Below are positions 1-14,047 of a stretch of DNA of 64,000 nt, piece after piece. Source of the stretch: Liolophura sinensis (taxonomy: Eukaryota > Mollusca > Polyplacophora > Chitonida > Chitonidae); NCBI RefSeq assembly GCF_032854445.1, contig NC_088297.1, positions 6,775,740 through 6,839,739 on the forward strand, given 5' to 3'. A program made the position numbers and the translations under genes. Each line of letters begins with the position of its first letter. Within the stretch, counting starts at the first letter, position 1. The notes under the pieces were generated by a model. That model had not been told where the DNA came from, searched no databases, and saw only the letters and a list, made by a program, of their open reading frames with translations.

Positions 1-300
1 GCAGTCAGATTAATTTCACAGATATCGTATTCTACACATTTGGCCCATTGCCAGTACGCTGCAAATAGGGGTGCGAAACAATGCATTATTTTTCATTGAG
101 AAATGAAGAAAATCGTTTTAAAAAAGGACAAACTTAAGTTCTCTTAAATATGCATACCTGTAGTTTCCGTTTTGAAAGGCTAAACAGTCTAACAAAGGGC
201 CACTTGACTTAAGAACATGCCTATTACAATATTACATGTAATTAACATAAATACGATATGATGGCGTTTAGTTAAACTAAGGTGATTATACCAGACTTTG
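1..300. repeat. Left unique flank of satellite block A (duplicated at 4946-5260)
   Basis: The first bases of the window recur almost unchanged from 4946 onward (GCAGTCAGATTAATTTCACA at both places), with a few substitutions and small indels. This shows the satellite locus was duplicated with its flank. The duplication may begin before the window. No gene is seen. Confidence 0.85.
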
Positions 301-2812
301 GAAGCGATTTATTCTAAAAATAATTCTTACAATGTTCATCTGGTAACTGAACATGCTATTATAATGATTACAATGTTCATCTTGTAACTGAGCACGCTAT
401 TATACTGATTACGATGTTCATCTTGTAACTGGGCATGCTATTATAATGACTACAATGTTCATCTTGTAACTGAGCACGCTATTATACTGATTACAATGTT
501 CATCTTGTAACTGAGCATGCTATTATAATGATTACAATGTTCATCTGGTAACTGAGTGAGTGCTTGGGGTTTAACGTCGTTCTCTCTGGTAACTGAACAT
601 GTTATTAAAATGATTACAATGTTCACCTTGAAAATGAATATGCTATTACAAAAATTACAATATTCATCTTGTAACTGAACATGCTATTATATCGTTTACA
701 ATCTTCATGTTGTAACTGAACGTGCTAATATAATGATTACAATGTTCATCTTGTAACTGAAGATGCTATTATAATAATTGCAATGGCCGTCTTGTAATTG
801 AGCATACTAATATAATGATTACAATGTTCGTCTAGTAACTGAGCAAGCTATTAAAATGATTACAATGTTCACCTCGTCACTATACGTGCTATTATAATAA
901 TTTTAATGTTCATTTTCTAACTGAACACGGTATTAGGTAATTACAATGTTAATCTTGTAACCGAATATGCTATAATAAAAATTACAATGTTCATCTTGTA
1001 ATGAAATATTCTAATATAATGATTGCAATATTAATTTTGTAACTGAGCATACTATTATAATGATTACAATGTTTATTTTGTAACTAATGATGCAATTATA
1101 ATGATTGCAATGTTCACCTTGTAACTGAGCATGCTATTATAATGATTACAATGTTCATCTTGTAACTGAGCATGCTATTATACTGATTACAATGTTCATC
1201 TTGTAACAGAGCATACTAGTATAATAATTACAATGTTAATTTTGTAACTGAGCATGCTATTATACTGATTACAATGTTCATCTTGCAACAGAGCATACTA
1301 GCATAATGATTACAATGTTAATTTTGTAACTGAGCATGCTATTATACTCATTACAATGTTCATCTTGTAACAGAGCATACTAGTATAATGATTACAATAT
1401 TAATTTTGTAACTGAGCATGCTATTATACTGATTACAATGTTCATCTTGTAACTGAATATGCTATTGTAATGATTACAATGTCCATTTTGCAACTGAGCA
1501 TGCTTGTATACTGATTACAATGTTGACCTTGCAACTGATGATGTTTTTATAATGATTACAATGTTCACTTTGCAACTGAACATGCTATTACAATGATTAC
1601 AGTGTTCATCTTGTAACTGAACATGCTATTATGTCGATTACAATCTTCATCTTGCAACTGAGCATGATATTGTAATGATTACAATGTTCATCTTGTAATT
1701 GAACGTGCTAATATAATGAATACAATGTTCATTTTGTAACTAATGATGTTATTATAATGATTACAATATTCAACTTGTAACTGAATATGCTAATGTAATG
1801 ATTACAATGTCCATTTTGCAACTAAGCATGCTTTTATACTGATTACAATGTATACTTTGTAACTGAACATGCTATTATAATGATTACAATGTTCATCTTG
1901 TAATTGAACGAGCTAATATAATGAATACAATGTTTATTTTGTAACTGATGATGTTATTATAATGATTACAATATTCATCTTATAAGTGAATATGCTAATG
2001 TAGTGGTTACAATGTCCATTTTGCAACTGAGCATGCTTTTATACTGATTACAATGTTCACCTTGTAACTGATGATGTTTTTATAATGATTACAATGTTCA
2101 TCTTGTAACTTAGCATGCTATTATAATGATGACAATGTTCATTTTGTAAATGAGCACGCTATTATACTGTTTACAATGTTCATCTTGTAACTGAACATGC
2201 TATTATAATGATTACAATGTTCATCTTGTAACTGAACATGCAATTATAATGATTACAATGTTGACTTTGTAACTGAACATGCTATTACATTGTTCATCTT
2301 GTAACTGAACATGCTATTATGTCGATTACACTCTTCATCTTGTAACTGAAAATGATATTATAATGATTACAATGTTTATCTTGCAACTGAGCATGCTATT
2401 ATAATGATTACAATGTTTACTTCGTAACTGAACATGCTATTATAACTATTACAATGTTCATGTTGTTACTGGGGATGTTTTTATAATGATTACAATGTTC
2501 ACCTTGTAACTGAACATGCTATTATAATGATTACAATGTTCATCTTGTAATTGAACATGCTAATATAATGAATACAAAGTTCATTTTGTAACTGATGATG
2601 TTATTATAATGATTACAATATTCATCTTGTAACTGAACATGCTATTATGATTACAATTTTCATCTTGTAACTGAGCTTTCTATTATAATGACTGCAATGT
2701 TTACCTTGTAACTGAGCGTTCTAGTATAATGATTACAATGTTCACCTTGTAACTGAGCATGCTAATATAATGATTGCAATGTTTATCTTGTAACTGAGCA
2801 TGCTATTATAAA
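300..2812. repeat. 41-bp AT-rich satellite, block A (about 60 units)
   Basis: Tandem units of about 41 bp built around TTACAATGTTCATCTTGTAA, CTGAGCATGC and TATTATAATG. Units differ by substitutions and occasional truncations (for example near 2275 and 2645). A 27-bp piece of SINE family B is embedded at 554-580. No coding potential. Confidence 0.95.
554..580. repeat. SINE-B fragment embedded in satellite block A
   Basis: The 27 bases starting GAGTGAGTGCTTGGGG and ending AACGTCGT are identical to the end of SINE-B elements elsewhere in the window, yet sit between normal 41-bp units. Confidence 0.75.
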
Positions 2813-3391
2813 ACACGAGTCTCTTTAACTGGATTTAGTCTATTTCAGCTGAGGGGAAAAATGAAAGATTTAGTCTGGATAATGTGTGGGGATAAGATGA
2901 GCTTTTTAGCGTGTATTTGGTCCAAACTGCATCTTTGTACCGTTGATCGTTGAGAAGAAATAGAAGGCATTTCTCAATATTGGCACTTAAAAGATGGTGC
3001 CAGCTAGGAAATCAGCTCTAACCCCAGTGCTCCATGTGGGATTACAGAGAACACTTGGTCCCGCAGCTTTTATGATCGTTTCTCTTTTCAGTCATTATAG
3101 CAAGGTTTCTCAACAATCGACAAAAAAATATGAAAATAAATCAGCAGAGAACTATCTGCAATCCGTGGTATCCCGTGCCTTGACAGGTGTAAGGCAACCT
3201 GATTTTTAAATAACACCGCCCAGTGATTGCTTTCAACCTTTGAATCTTTCTTTCATACTTGCATTACAATGTGACGTCAAACCCAATCATCCAGTCATTC
3301 GGTGATTACTGTTACACAACAATTGAATCAAACCTTTCAGGTGTCATTTCAAGAGATCTAAAACGCTATCTAGTTAGCAACAAAGGCTTCA
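2813..3391. repeat. Right unique flank of satellite block A (duplicated at 10576-11155)
   Basis: This is non-repetitive sequence starting ACACGAGTCTCTTTAACTGG that recurs after block B with only a few differences. Similarity stops abruptly in a CAACAAA-GCTTCA context. Short open frames here are conserved between copies but lack good start codons, so no gene is called. Confidence 0.85.
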
Positions 3392-4945
3392 AAGGCTTAA
3401 TTTGTGCTCTTGTGTACACAGTGCTTATTAGTACACGGACCCTGTCTGTGGAATTTTGTGTATATGTCGTCATACACTCAGTTATACTGTGGACTTTCCC
3501 TCTTGTAAATATTGCCTCTGTGCATTTTTCAGCATTGTGTAAGTACTTTAGTATTTGTATAGATATTGCTATCATTTCTTGTTAAACTTAAGTATTTTAG
3601 CACTTGTAAAAGTCTTGTTATCTGTTCCTGTTAAATGTAATAAATTGTTGAAAAATAAAATCTGCTGGTTTTGGTTACTTTTTTGTGCGGCTAAACTGTC
3701 GTGTATTTCGAACAAGCCATCTCTTTATAATACAGACAGTTTGGGTCGTAACATTATTTATTTATTTATTTGGTGTACTGGGGGAAACCCACGACTACCC
3801 GCAGGTTGCCAGAAGACCTCCTCATGGACGGCAAAAAGAGGAAGCCAGCCTGAGCTGGACTTGAACTCACAGCGACCGCATCGGTTGGAAGCCCATTGCA
3901 GGGCGATGGCGTGCTGACCCCCTCGGTAACTGAGGCCCTCCTCAAACAAAAATTAAATAAGTAAGTAAAATGTAAAACGTTGTGAGGCCGATAGAAAATC
4001 ATGTCTTTCTCTAACTGATTTCACTCCAATTTATTCTTTCATCCAGCGTGTTGACAGAGTCAGTGGAATTCGGATGTTTAAATGGTTTCAAGCAACGAAG
4101 TATCATTACTTCAAGATATTAATATAACCTGAAGTCAGGCAGCTTCTAAACCTGGATCACTGTGTTTTCCTGAATCGTTGATTAAATCAATTAACACCAT
4201 ACTGAATCTCTGTTGCACCGTAAACACCATCCTCACTCTCTGCTGTACAGTAAATACCATCCTGAAACTCTGCTACACAGTAAGCACCATCCTGAATCTC
4301 TGCTGCACAGTAAACACCGTCAGGAATTTTACACTGACTGCGATCAGATAGCATTTTTCTGTATAGACATGTATGTCGCTGTGCAACTGACGATCAGATA
4401 ACATTTATCTGTAAAGACATGTATGTCTCTGCGCCATTTACTGTACCTATGTCTTTCACTTCAGGCAAACCTTAGTCCTCCCATACATAACCCCACCTGA
4501 CAAGGCTCCTACTCAGGCTATTTATTTCCTAGTGAAAGGAAGGCTTTAAGCATACATGTTTGTACATATAATATTAGTGGTGCGAGTTTTCAGTAATCCA
4601 CAATTAACATATAACAGACCTATCAAAACCCTCACAGAATCCAAACGAAGTCCACCGTAAGAACTCTGGAAAAAACATATTAGGAGCTCAAGTACGTCTA
4701 TATCGCATTTTTTATTTCATTTCTAACATGATGAGATCACAGAGCTGTTACATTTATCTGTCAAAACCGTTAGTTTAATAAGGTACATATTTGTCCTGAA
4801 AGAAAGAGACAAAGTTATTGATCTCATTAACGTACGTGTACCTGCCGACGAGCATCAGTTACCATTGTCAGCAAGACTAGTCCCGATATAGAAGAACCGT
4901 AGAGAAAACCATCAAAGAATTGGGGTCGAATTTTCTGATCTTATT
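3392..4945. other. Spacer between the duplicated satellite loci
   Basis: It contains one SINE-A copy (3753-3945), a 30-bp repeat of about four units at 4197-4330 (CTCTGCTGCACAGTAAACAC type), and a two-copy repeat at 4339-4430. The remainder is AT-rich with no supported gene. Confidence 0.7.
3753..3945 (-). mobile_element. SINE-A with internal deletion
   Basis: The (ATTT)n tail joins directly to GGGGGAAACCCACGACTACC, missing the usual GTATAAGTGAAATATTCTTG part. The head is present but diverged. It sits in the spacer between the duplicated satellite loci. Confidence 0.8.
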
Positions 4946-5270
4946 GCAGTCAGATTAATTTCACAGATATCGTATTCTACACATTTGGCCCATTGCCAGT
5001 ACGCTGCAAATAGGGGTGCGAAACAATGCATGTATTTTTCATTGAGGAATGAAGAAATGGTTTTAGAAAAGGACAAACTTAAGTTCTCTTAAATATGCAT
5101 ACCTGTAGTTTCCGTTTTGAAAGGCTAAACAGTCTAACAAAGGGCCACTTGACTTAAGAACATGCCTATTACAATATTACATGTAATTAACATAAATACG
5201 ATATGATGGCGTTTAGTTAAACTAAGGTGATTATACCAGACTTTGGAAGGGATTTATTCTAAAAATAATT
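4946..5270. repeat. Left unique flank of satellite block B
   Basis: Second copy of the sequence at 1-300; see that entry. Small indels (for example GCATTATTTTTC versus GCATGTATTTTTC) show the copies have diverged slightly. Confidence 0.85.
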
Positions 5271-8200
5271 CTTACAATGTTCATCTGGTAACTGAACATG
5301 CTATTATAATGATTACAATGTTCATCTTGTAACTGAGCACGCTATTATACTGATTACAATGTTCATCTTGTAACTGGGCATACTAGTATAATGATTACAA
5401 TATTAATTTTGTAACTGAGCATGCTATTATACTGATTACAATGTTCATCTTGTAACTGAGCATGCTATTATAATGATTACAATGTTCATGTTGTAACTGA
5501 ACATGCTATTATACTGATAACAATGTTCATCTAGTAACTGGGCATACTAGTATAATGATTACAATGTTCATTTTGTAACTGAGCATGCTATTATAATGAT
5601 TACAATGTTCATCTTGTAACAGAGCATACTAGTATAATGATTACAATATTAATTTTGTAACTGAGCATGCTATTATACTGATTACAATGTTCATCTTGTA
5701 ATTGAGCATGCTATTATAATGATTACATTGCTCATCTCATATTTGAGCATGCTATTATAATGATTACAATGTTCATCTTGTAACTGAGCATACTAGTACA
5801 ATGATTACAATGTTAATTTTGTAACTGAGCATGTTATTTTACTGATTACAATGTTAAGTTTGTAACTGAGCATGCTAGTATAATGATTACAATGTTCATC
5901 TTGTAATTGAGCATGCTATTATAATGATTACAATGTTCATGTTGTAACTGAACATGCTATTATACTGATAACAATGTTCATCTTGTAACTAAGCATAATA
6001 TTATAATAATTACAATGTTCATTTTGTAACTGAATATGCTTTTATATTGATTACAATGTTCACCTTGTAACTGAACATCCTAATATAATGATTACAATGT
6101 TCATCTGGTAACTGAGTGAGAGCTTGGGGTTTAACGTCGTTCTCTCTGGTAACTGAACATGTTATTATAATGATTACAATGTTCACCTTGTAAATGAATA
6201 TGCTATTACAAAAATTACAATATTCATCTTGTAACTGAACATGCTATTATATTGTATACAATCTTCATGTTGTAACTGAACGTGCTAATATAATGATTAC
6301 AATGTTCATCTTGTAACTGAAGATGCTATTATAATAATTGCAATGGTCGTCTTGTAATTGAGCATGCTAATATAATGATTACAATGTTCGTCTAGTAACT
6401 GAGCAAGCTATTATAATGATTACAATGTTCACCTCGTCACTGAACGTGCTATTATAATAATTTTAATGTTCATTTTCTAACTGAACACGGTATTAGGTAA
6501 TTACAATTTTTATCTTGTAACCGAATATGCTATTATAATGATTACAATGTTCATCTTGTAATGAAATATGCTAATATAATGATTGCAATATTAATTTTGT
6601 AACTGAGCATACTAATATAATGATTACAATGTTTATTTTGTAACTGATGATGCAATTATAATGATTGCAATGTTCACCTTGTAACTGAGCATGCTATTAT
6701 AATGATTACAATGTTCATCTTGTAACTGAGCATGCTATTATACTGATTACAATGTTCATCTTGTAACAGAGCATACTAGTATAATGATTACAATGTTAAT
6801 TTTGTAACTGAGCATGCTATTATACTGATTACAATGTTCATCTTGTAACAGAGTATACTAGCATAATGATTACAATGTTAATTTTGTAACTGAGCATGCT
6901 ATTATGCTGATTACAATGTTCATCTTGTAACAGAGCATACTAGTATAATAATTACAATATTAATTTTGTAACTGAGCATGCTATTATACTGATTACAATT
7001 TTCATCTTGTAATGGAGCATGCTATTATAATGATTACATTGCTCATCTTGTATTTAAGCATGCTATTATAATGATTACAATGTTCATCTTGTAACTGAGT
7101 ATACTAGTATAATGATTACATTGTTAATTTTGTAACTGAGCATGCTATTATACTGATTACAATGTTCATCTTGTAATTGAGCATGCTATTATAATGATTA
7201 CAATGTTTATGTTGTAACTGAACATGCTATTATACTGATAACAATGTTTATCTTGTAACTAAGCATGATATTATAATAATTACAATGTTCATTTTGTAAC
7301 TGAACATGCTATTATAATGATTACAATGTTCGTCTTGTAACTGAACGTCCTAATATAATGATTACAATGTTTATCTTGTAAGTGAACATGTTATTATAAT
7401 GATTACAATGTTCACCTTGTAAATGAACATGCTATTACAATAATTACAATATTGATCATGTAACTGAACATGCTATTATATCGATTACAATCCTCACGTT
7501 GTAACTGAACGTGCTAATATAATGATTACATTGTTTATCTTGTAACTGAACATGCTATTATAATAATTACAAAGGTTGTCCTGTAACTGAACATGCTTTT
7601 ATATTAATTACAATAATCACCTTGTAACTGAACATGCTATTATAATGATTACAATGTTGACCTTGTCACTGAACGTGATATTATAATAATTTTAATGTTC
7701 ATATTGTAACTGAACACGGTATTAGGTTATTGCAATGTTCATCCTGTAACCGATTATGCTATTCTAATGATTACAATGTTCATCTTGTAACTGAGCATGC
7801 TATTACAATAATTACAATGTTCATCTTGTAACTCACCATGCTGTTTTAATGATTACAATGTTCATCTTGTAACTGTACATGCTAATATAATGATTACAAT
7901 ATTCATTTTGCAACTGAACATGCTTTTATACTGATTACAATGTTCATCTTGTAACTACATATGCTATAATAATGATTGCAATATTCATTTTGTAACTGAG
8001 CATGCTATTATATTGATTACAATGATGATTTTGTAACCGTTGACGCTATTATAATGATTACAATGTTCACCTTGTCACTGAACGTGCTATTATAATAATT
8101 TTAATGTTCGTTTTGTAACTGAACACGGTATTAGGTTATTATAATGTTCATCTTGTAACTGAACATGCTATTATAATGATTACAATGTTCATCTTGTAAC

Positions 8201-10575
8201 TGAGCACGCTATTGTAATGATTACAATGTTCACCTTGTAACTGAGCACATTATTATAATGATTACAATGTTTATCTTGTAACTGAATATGATATTGTGAT
8301 GATTACAATGTCCATTTTGCAACTGAGCATGCTTGTATACTGATTACAATGTTGACCTTGCAACTGATGATGTTTTTATAATGATTACAATGTTCACTTT
8401 GTAACTGAACATGCTATTACAATGATTACAATGTTCATCTTGTAACTGAACATGCTATTATGTCGATTACAATCTTCATCTTTCAACTGAGCATGATATT
8501 ATAATGATTACAATGTTCATCTTGTAATTGAACGTGCTAATATAATGAATACAATGTTCATTTTGTAACTGATGATGTTATTATAATGATTACAATATTC
8601 AACTTGTAACTGAATATGCTAATGTAATGATTACAGTGTCCATTTTGCAACTAAGCATGCTTTTATACTGATTACAATGTCCACTTTGTAACTGAACATG
8701 CTATTATAATGATTACAATGTTCATCTTGTAATTGAACGAGCTAATATAATGAATACAATGTTTATTTTGTAACTGATGATGTTATTATAATGATTACAA
8801 TATTCATCTTATAAGTGAATATGCTAAGGTAGTGATTACAATGTCCATTTTGCAACTGAGCATGCTTTTATACTGATTACAATGTTCACCTTGTAACTGA
8901 TGATGTTTTTATAATGATTACAATGTTCATCTTGTAACTTAGCATGCTATTATAATGATGACAATGTTCATTTTGTAAATGAGCACGCTATTATACTGTT
9001 TACAATGTTCATGTTGTAACTGAGCATGCTGTTATAATGATTACAATGTTCATCTTGTAACTGAACATGCAATTATAATGATTACAATGTTCACTTTGTA
9101 ACTGAACATGCTATTACAATGTTCATCTTGTAACTGAACATGCTATTATGTCGATTACAATCTTCATCTTGTAACTGAAAATGATATTATAATGATTACA
9201 ATGTTTATCTTGCAACTGAGCATGCTATTATAATGATTACAATGTTCACTTCGTAACTGAACATGCTATTATAACTATTACAATGTTCATCTTGTAACTG
9301 GGCATGTTTTTATAATGATTACAATGTTCACCTTGTAACTGAACATGCTATTATAACTGTTACAATGTTCATCTTGTAATTGAACGTGCTAATATAATGA
9401 ATACAATGTTCATTTTGTAACTGATGATGTTATTATAATGATTACAATATTCATCTTGTAACTGAATATGCTAATGTAATGATTACAATGTCCATTTTGC
9501 AACTGAGCATGCTATTATACTGATTACAATTTCCACCTTGTAACTGAACATGCTATTATAATGATTGCAATGTTCATCTTGTAACTGAGCATGTTTTTAT
9601 AATGACTACAATGTTCACCTTGTAACTGAACATGCTTTTATAATGATTACAATGTTCATGTTGTAATTGAACGTGCTAATATAATGAATACAATGTTTAT
9701 TTTGTAACTGATGATGTTATTATAATGATTACAATATTCATCTTGTAAGTGAATATGCTAATGTAATGATTACAATGTCCATTTTGCAACTGAGCATGCT
9801 TTTATACTGATTACAATGTTCACCTTGTAACTGATGATGTTTTTATAATAATTACAATGTTCATCTTGTAACTTAGCATGCTATTATAATGATGACAATG
9901 TTCATTTTGTAAATGAGCAGGCTATTTTACTGTTTACAATGTTCATCTTGTAACTGAGCATGCTATTATAATGATTACAATGTTCATCTTGTAACTGAGC
10001 ATGCAATTATAATGATTACAATGTTCACTTTGTAACTGAACATGCTATTACAATGTTCATCTTGTAACTGAACATGCTATTATGTCGATTACAGTCTTCA
10101 TCTTGTAACTGAAAATGATATTATAATGATTACAATGTTTATCTTGCAACTGAGCATGCTATTATAATGATTACAATGTTCACTTCGTAACTGAACATGC
10201 TATTATAACTATTACAATGTTCATCTTGTAACTGGGCATGTTTTTATAATGATTACAATGTTCACCTTGTAACTGAACATGCTATTATAATGATTACAAT
10301 GTTCATCTTGTAATTGAACGTGCTAATATAATGAATACAATGTTCATTTTGTAACTGATGATGTTATTATAATGATTACAATATTCATCTTGTAACTGAA
10401 CATGCTATTATGATTACAATTTTCATCTTGTAACTGAGCTTTCTATTATAATGATTACAATGTTTACCTTGTATCTGAGCGTGCTAATATAATGATTACA
10501 ATGTTCACATTGTAACTGAGCATGCTAATATAATGATTACAATGTTTATCTTGTAACTGAGCATGCAATTATAAA
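5271..10575. repeat. 41-bp AT-rich satellite, block B (about 130 units)
   Basis: Same family as block A but twice as long. Runs of neighbouring variant units recur within the block (for example 8860-9450 and 9770-10400), indicating local segmental expansion. The SINE-B fragment is present again at 6114-6140. Confidence 0.95.
6114..6140. repeat. SINE-B fragment embedded in satellite block B
   Basis: Same fragment and same unit context as at 554-580 with one substitution, so it predates the locus duplication. Confidence 0.75.
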
Positions 10576-11155
10576 ACACGAGTCTCTTTAACTGGATTTA
10601 GTCTATTTCAGCTGAGGGGAAAAATGAAAGATTTAGTCTGGATAATGTGTGGGGATAAGATGAGCTTTTTAGCGTGTATTTGGTCCAAACTGCATCATTG
10701 TACCGTTGATCGTTGAGAAGAAATAGAAGGCATTTCTCAATATTGGCACTTAAAAGATGGTGCCAGCTAGGAAATCAGCTCTAACCCCAGTGTTCCATGT
10801 GGGATTACAGAGAACACTTGGTCCCGCAGCTTTTATGATCGTTTCTCTTTTCAGTCATTATAGCAAGGTTTCTCAACAATCGACAAAAAAAAAATGAAAA
10901 TAAATCAGCAGAGAACTATCTGCAATCCGTGGTATCCCGTGCCTTGACAGGTGTAAGGCAACCTGATTTTTAAGTAACACCGCGCAGTGATTGCTTTCAA
11001 CCTTTGAATCTTTCTTTCATACTTGCATTATAATGTGACGTCAAACCCAATCATCCAGTCATTCGGTGATTACTGTTACACAACAATTGAATCAAACCTT
11101 TCAGGTGTCATTTCAAGAGATCTAAAACGCTATCTAGTTAGCAACAAATGCTTCA
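10576..11155. repeat. Right unique flank of satellite block B
   Basis: Second copy of 2813-3391; after it the two loci are unrelated. Confidence 0.85.
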
Positions 11156-13340
11156 TACTGCCGGTTTATCATTGTTCGATTGATGATTTATCGGGGATTT
11201 GTTACAGTTGGCGACATACAGAATCATGTCTGAGCGCTGTACACGCAGAGAGATAGAGGAAGACAAAAACTACATGTAAATGCCTTCTTAAATCCATTTC
11301 TTTATTTGGCTGTTGGTTAAATTTTATGTAAAAGAACTGCAGCACCAGATATTGAAGACATAATTATACGGTAAATAGAGCTGTGGATCCTGAAAACTAA
11401 ACTAAATGTGCTATAATATAGGTATAATGTATTACCAAACTCGCAAACTCCTTTCAGCTCACGCTCTTCGTTTTACCAATAGCGATTTTTTTGAACAGAA
11501 ACCTTGAACAAAGGCAATGTCACTGGGGTGAGGGTGAGGCAAATAATTTGTTCAAAACTTTGTTTCTAACAATACCTAATATACATGCATTATCAATCAG
11601 TCATTATCTTTACCTAAATTATCACAACACGATTCTAACCAATACCTGAAACAACAAATAGTTCCGCACAAGGACACCAGTGGAAAGGCTCAGCCTAAAC
11701 AAGCCGGCGTGCATTGTGCCGGCTTCACAGGTCAAGCTTGTGTAGTGGTGGCAGTGAGGTAAGGCAAGCGTAACGAGAGGCGCATGCACAGTGAGAAATA
11801 TGTAATTGATCAAATTAGTAAATTGGTTCCTATAAATATCAACAGCTCAATCAACCAGAAGGCTTTGTGTTCTGTAATAACCCACATTTTTATGTCCCGT
11901 ACACAAAATACTTTTGTGAGATCTAATATTTTTTCTTAGGTAAACTAAAGTACATTGCATACGTCCACACCCAACGCTGAGGCCATGTCGCAGGTGCTCG
12001 GGACCAGTTGTTCAAAAGTCCATCAAAAGCAAGGCTCAACTCTTAATACCAGTTCAAATACAAACCTACAAGACTTATCTTTGTCCAGCCTAAAGTTAAT
12101 AATACACTTTTGAGCAACTGGGCCATGAAGATTAACAGGGGCTTTAACGAAAAAGCAGGATTAATCCTGAAGAAAGGCTGTGGCCGAATCACAGAGAGTT
12201 GGTTTGTACACCTCATTAGTCAAGATGTCTGAAGATGGTGAAATCATGCACCTCACGGCGCATGCGCCAGTCCTTCTATACGCTCTATGCTTTACGTTAC
12301 TGCCAACACCAGACAAGCCGGACCCTTTGGAGCCTGTGAGACGGCCTGTTAGGCTTAGACGTATTACTAATATCCTTCCACCTACCTATTATCAGCATTC
12401 GTCAATAAAATTGTTACAGCTGCCCATTTGGATCCAGTTGTGTATACATGTGCTCTAGATAAAAAGAATGCTCGTGTATCAAGTATAAACAATGACAAAG
12501 GTTGGGACAGATTGTTTGTGTTTTCTGACGTCACTTCCTGCTTCATCATTGTGACACCAGTGACTTCCGCGTTGTTCAAGATTTTTATACAAAATTCGCT
12601 AGTGGTGCAGAGATGTAAAGTGAACGTAGAGAGAGGCGCATGGGCTCTGAGGAGTATAGAGTTATACAAGCTTGGTTAATGTCGTCCACCGGGTTCTAAA
12701 TATAAGCTGATTACCTAATCCTCTGAAAGACAACTTTGGGGGGAAAAAAACCTCAGTGTTCATAAACTGAAGCATATAACCAATGTGGAACAGAAATAAT
12801 ATATCGCTATTGAAATGTGTTCCATCTATATACGCTTAGGTTAGAGCAGTCACGGTCTAAGGGATATAACTCCAGTAACAACCACAGATTCCAAGCATAG
12901 CAGCAGTTTTGTCCCCTTCATACGGCAGCTTATTTGTGCCGAGAAGTTTCTTTTCAACATTGTATACATTCTCTTCGTTAACAGCATTTTTAATTTGCAC
13001 ATTAAATATTTTCATGCACCGCTATTTCAGAAGAAACTATACAGCACAAATAAATTATCGCATCCTGATCGCCTTGTTCACACCGTTTTTTCTGTGCAGC
13101 GCGTCGAACGGAACAAACTCAATTTCATAATACTTGCAAATTCATTTGATTGTAGCTAAAATATGAAGTAGGCTCATCATACAGACAACTTGAAACCATG
13201 CATAAATATACTTACATTTATTATTATTATTTTTTTTTTTTTTGATTTTTGCAAAGAGTGTTAAAGCCGTTTAAACCTTTGAATTCTAAGGTGGGCTGTA
13301 TGGATCGCACTATCAGAGTTTAGAAACTCTGACGTTACAG
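11156..13340. other. Intergenic spacer with dispersed-repeat fragments
   Basis: No gene is supported. Fragments of one dispersed element (GTTGTTCAAGATTT ... GTGGTGCAGAGATGTAAAG) occur at 11740-11795, in inverse orientation at 12245-12320, and at 12548-12665. The last is clearly related to 39335-39430. Nothing else is recognised. Confidence 0.6.
12548..12665 (+). repeat. Dispersed repeat element E, copy near 12.6 kb
   Basis: It matches 39335-39430 over about 100 bases (ACACCAGTGACTTCCGCG against CTCCAGTGACCTCAGC; TTGTTCAAGATTT shared; GATGTAAAG then AACGTAG shared). The 3' part recurs at 11740-11795 and, inverted, at 12245-12320. Family unknown. Confidence 0.6.
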
Positions 13341-13696
13341 GAGTGAGTGAGTGAGTGCCTGGGGTTTAACGTCGAACTCAAAAATTTTTCAGTCATATGA
13401 CGACGAAGGAATCCTTAGGGTGTATGTAATATGCTTCCTTGTCGCAGGGCGGATTTCCATCGCTTTTTTATCTAGTGCTGCTTCACTGAGACGACTTACC
13501 GAAGGCAAGTAAGCCGCCCCGCCCGAGCCATTATACTGATACGGGCCAACGAGTCGTTTCACTGTCACGTTCATGCTGAACGCCAAGCCAGGAAGTTACA
13601 ACTTCCTCTTTTAAAGTCTTAGGTGTGACTCGACCCAGAATTGATCCTGAATCTACCGCTCCCGAAGCGGACGCTCTACCAACTATCCGGGCCGGT
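13341..13696 (-). mobile_element. SINE-B, near full length
   Basis: tRNA-derived SINE. Read on the minus strand it starts with a tRNA-like head (A box TAGTTGGTAGAGCG type, B box GGGTCGAGTCAC) and ends in (CACT)n, seen on plus as GAGTGAGTGAGTGAGTG. The body carries TTCAGTCATATGACGACGAAG. Related copies lie at 15443, 27897 and 36423. Confidence 0.8.
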
Positions 13697-13954
13697 GGCG
13701 TCACAGGAAGTCTTTTCAGCTTTATATCACGATACTGAATGTTGTAATAACTCTTTTAACCCATGAGTAAAAGATTACTTAAATAATGTTCTCAAAAATC
13801 CATTCCTTCTGGTGAACATTCGTTATTCAGTACATCGTTGTATTCCAGTCGATGTTTCCAACCTTCAATTATAATCAACAATTTGATTTCATTTATTTGC
13901 TTGGTGTTTTACACCGTACTCATGAATAATTATCATCAGTGACATATACACGAG

Positions 13955-14047
<93 letters not shown>

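Noticed and set aside
3259..3585. 108-codon open frame, with a related frame at 11023-11256
   Set aside because: It starts at TTG rather than ATG, is conserved only because the flank is duplicated, and shows no domain or splice context.
300..10575. CRISPR-like regular repeats
   Set aside because: Units abut with no unique spacers and the host is eukaryotic; this is satellite DNA. The same applies to the other arrays.
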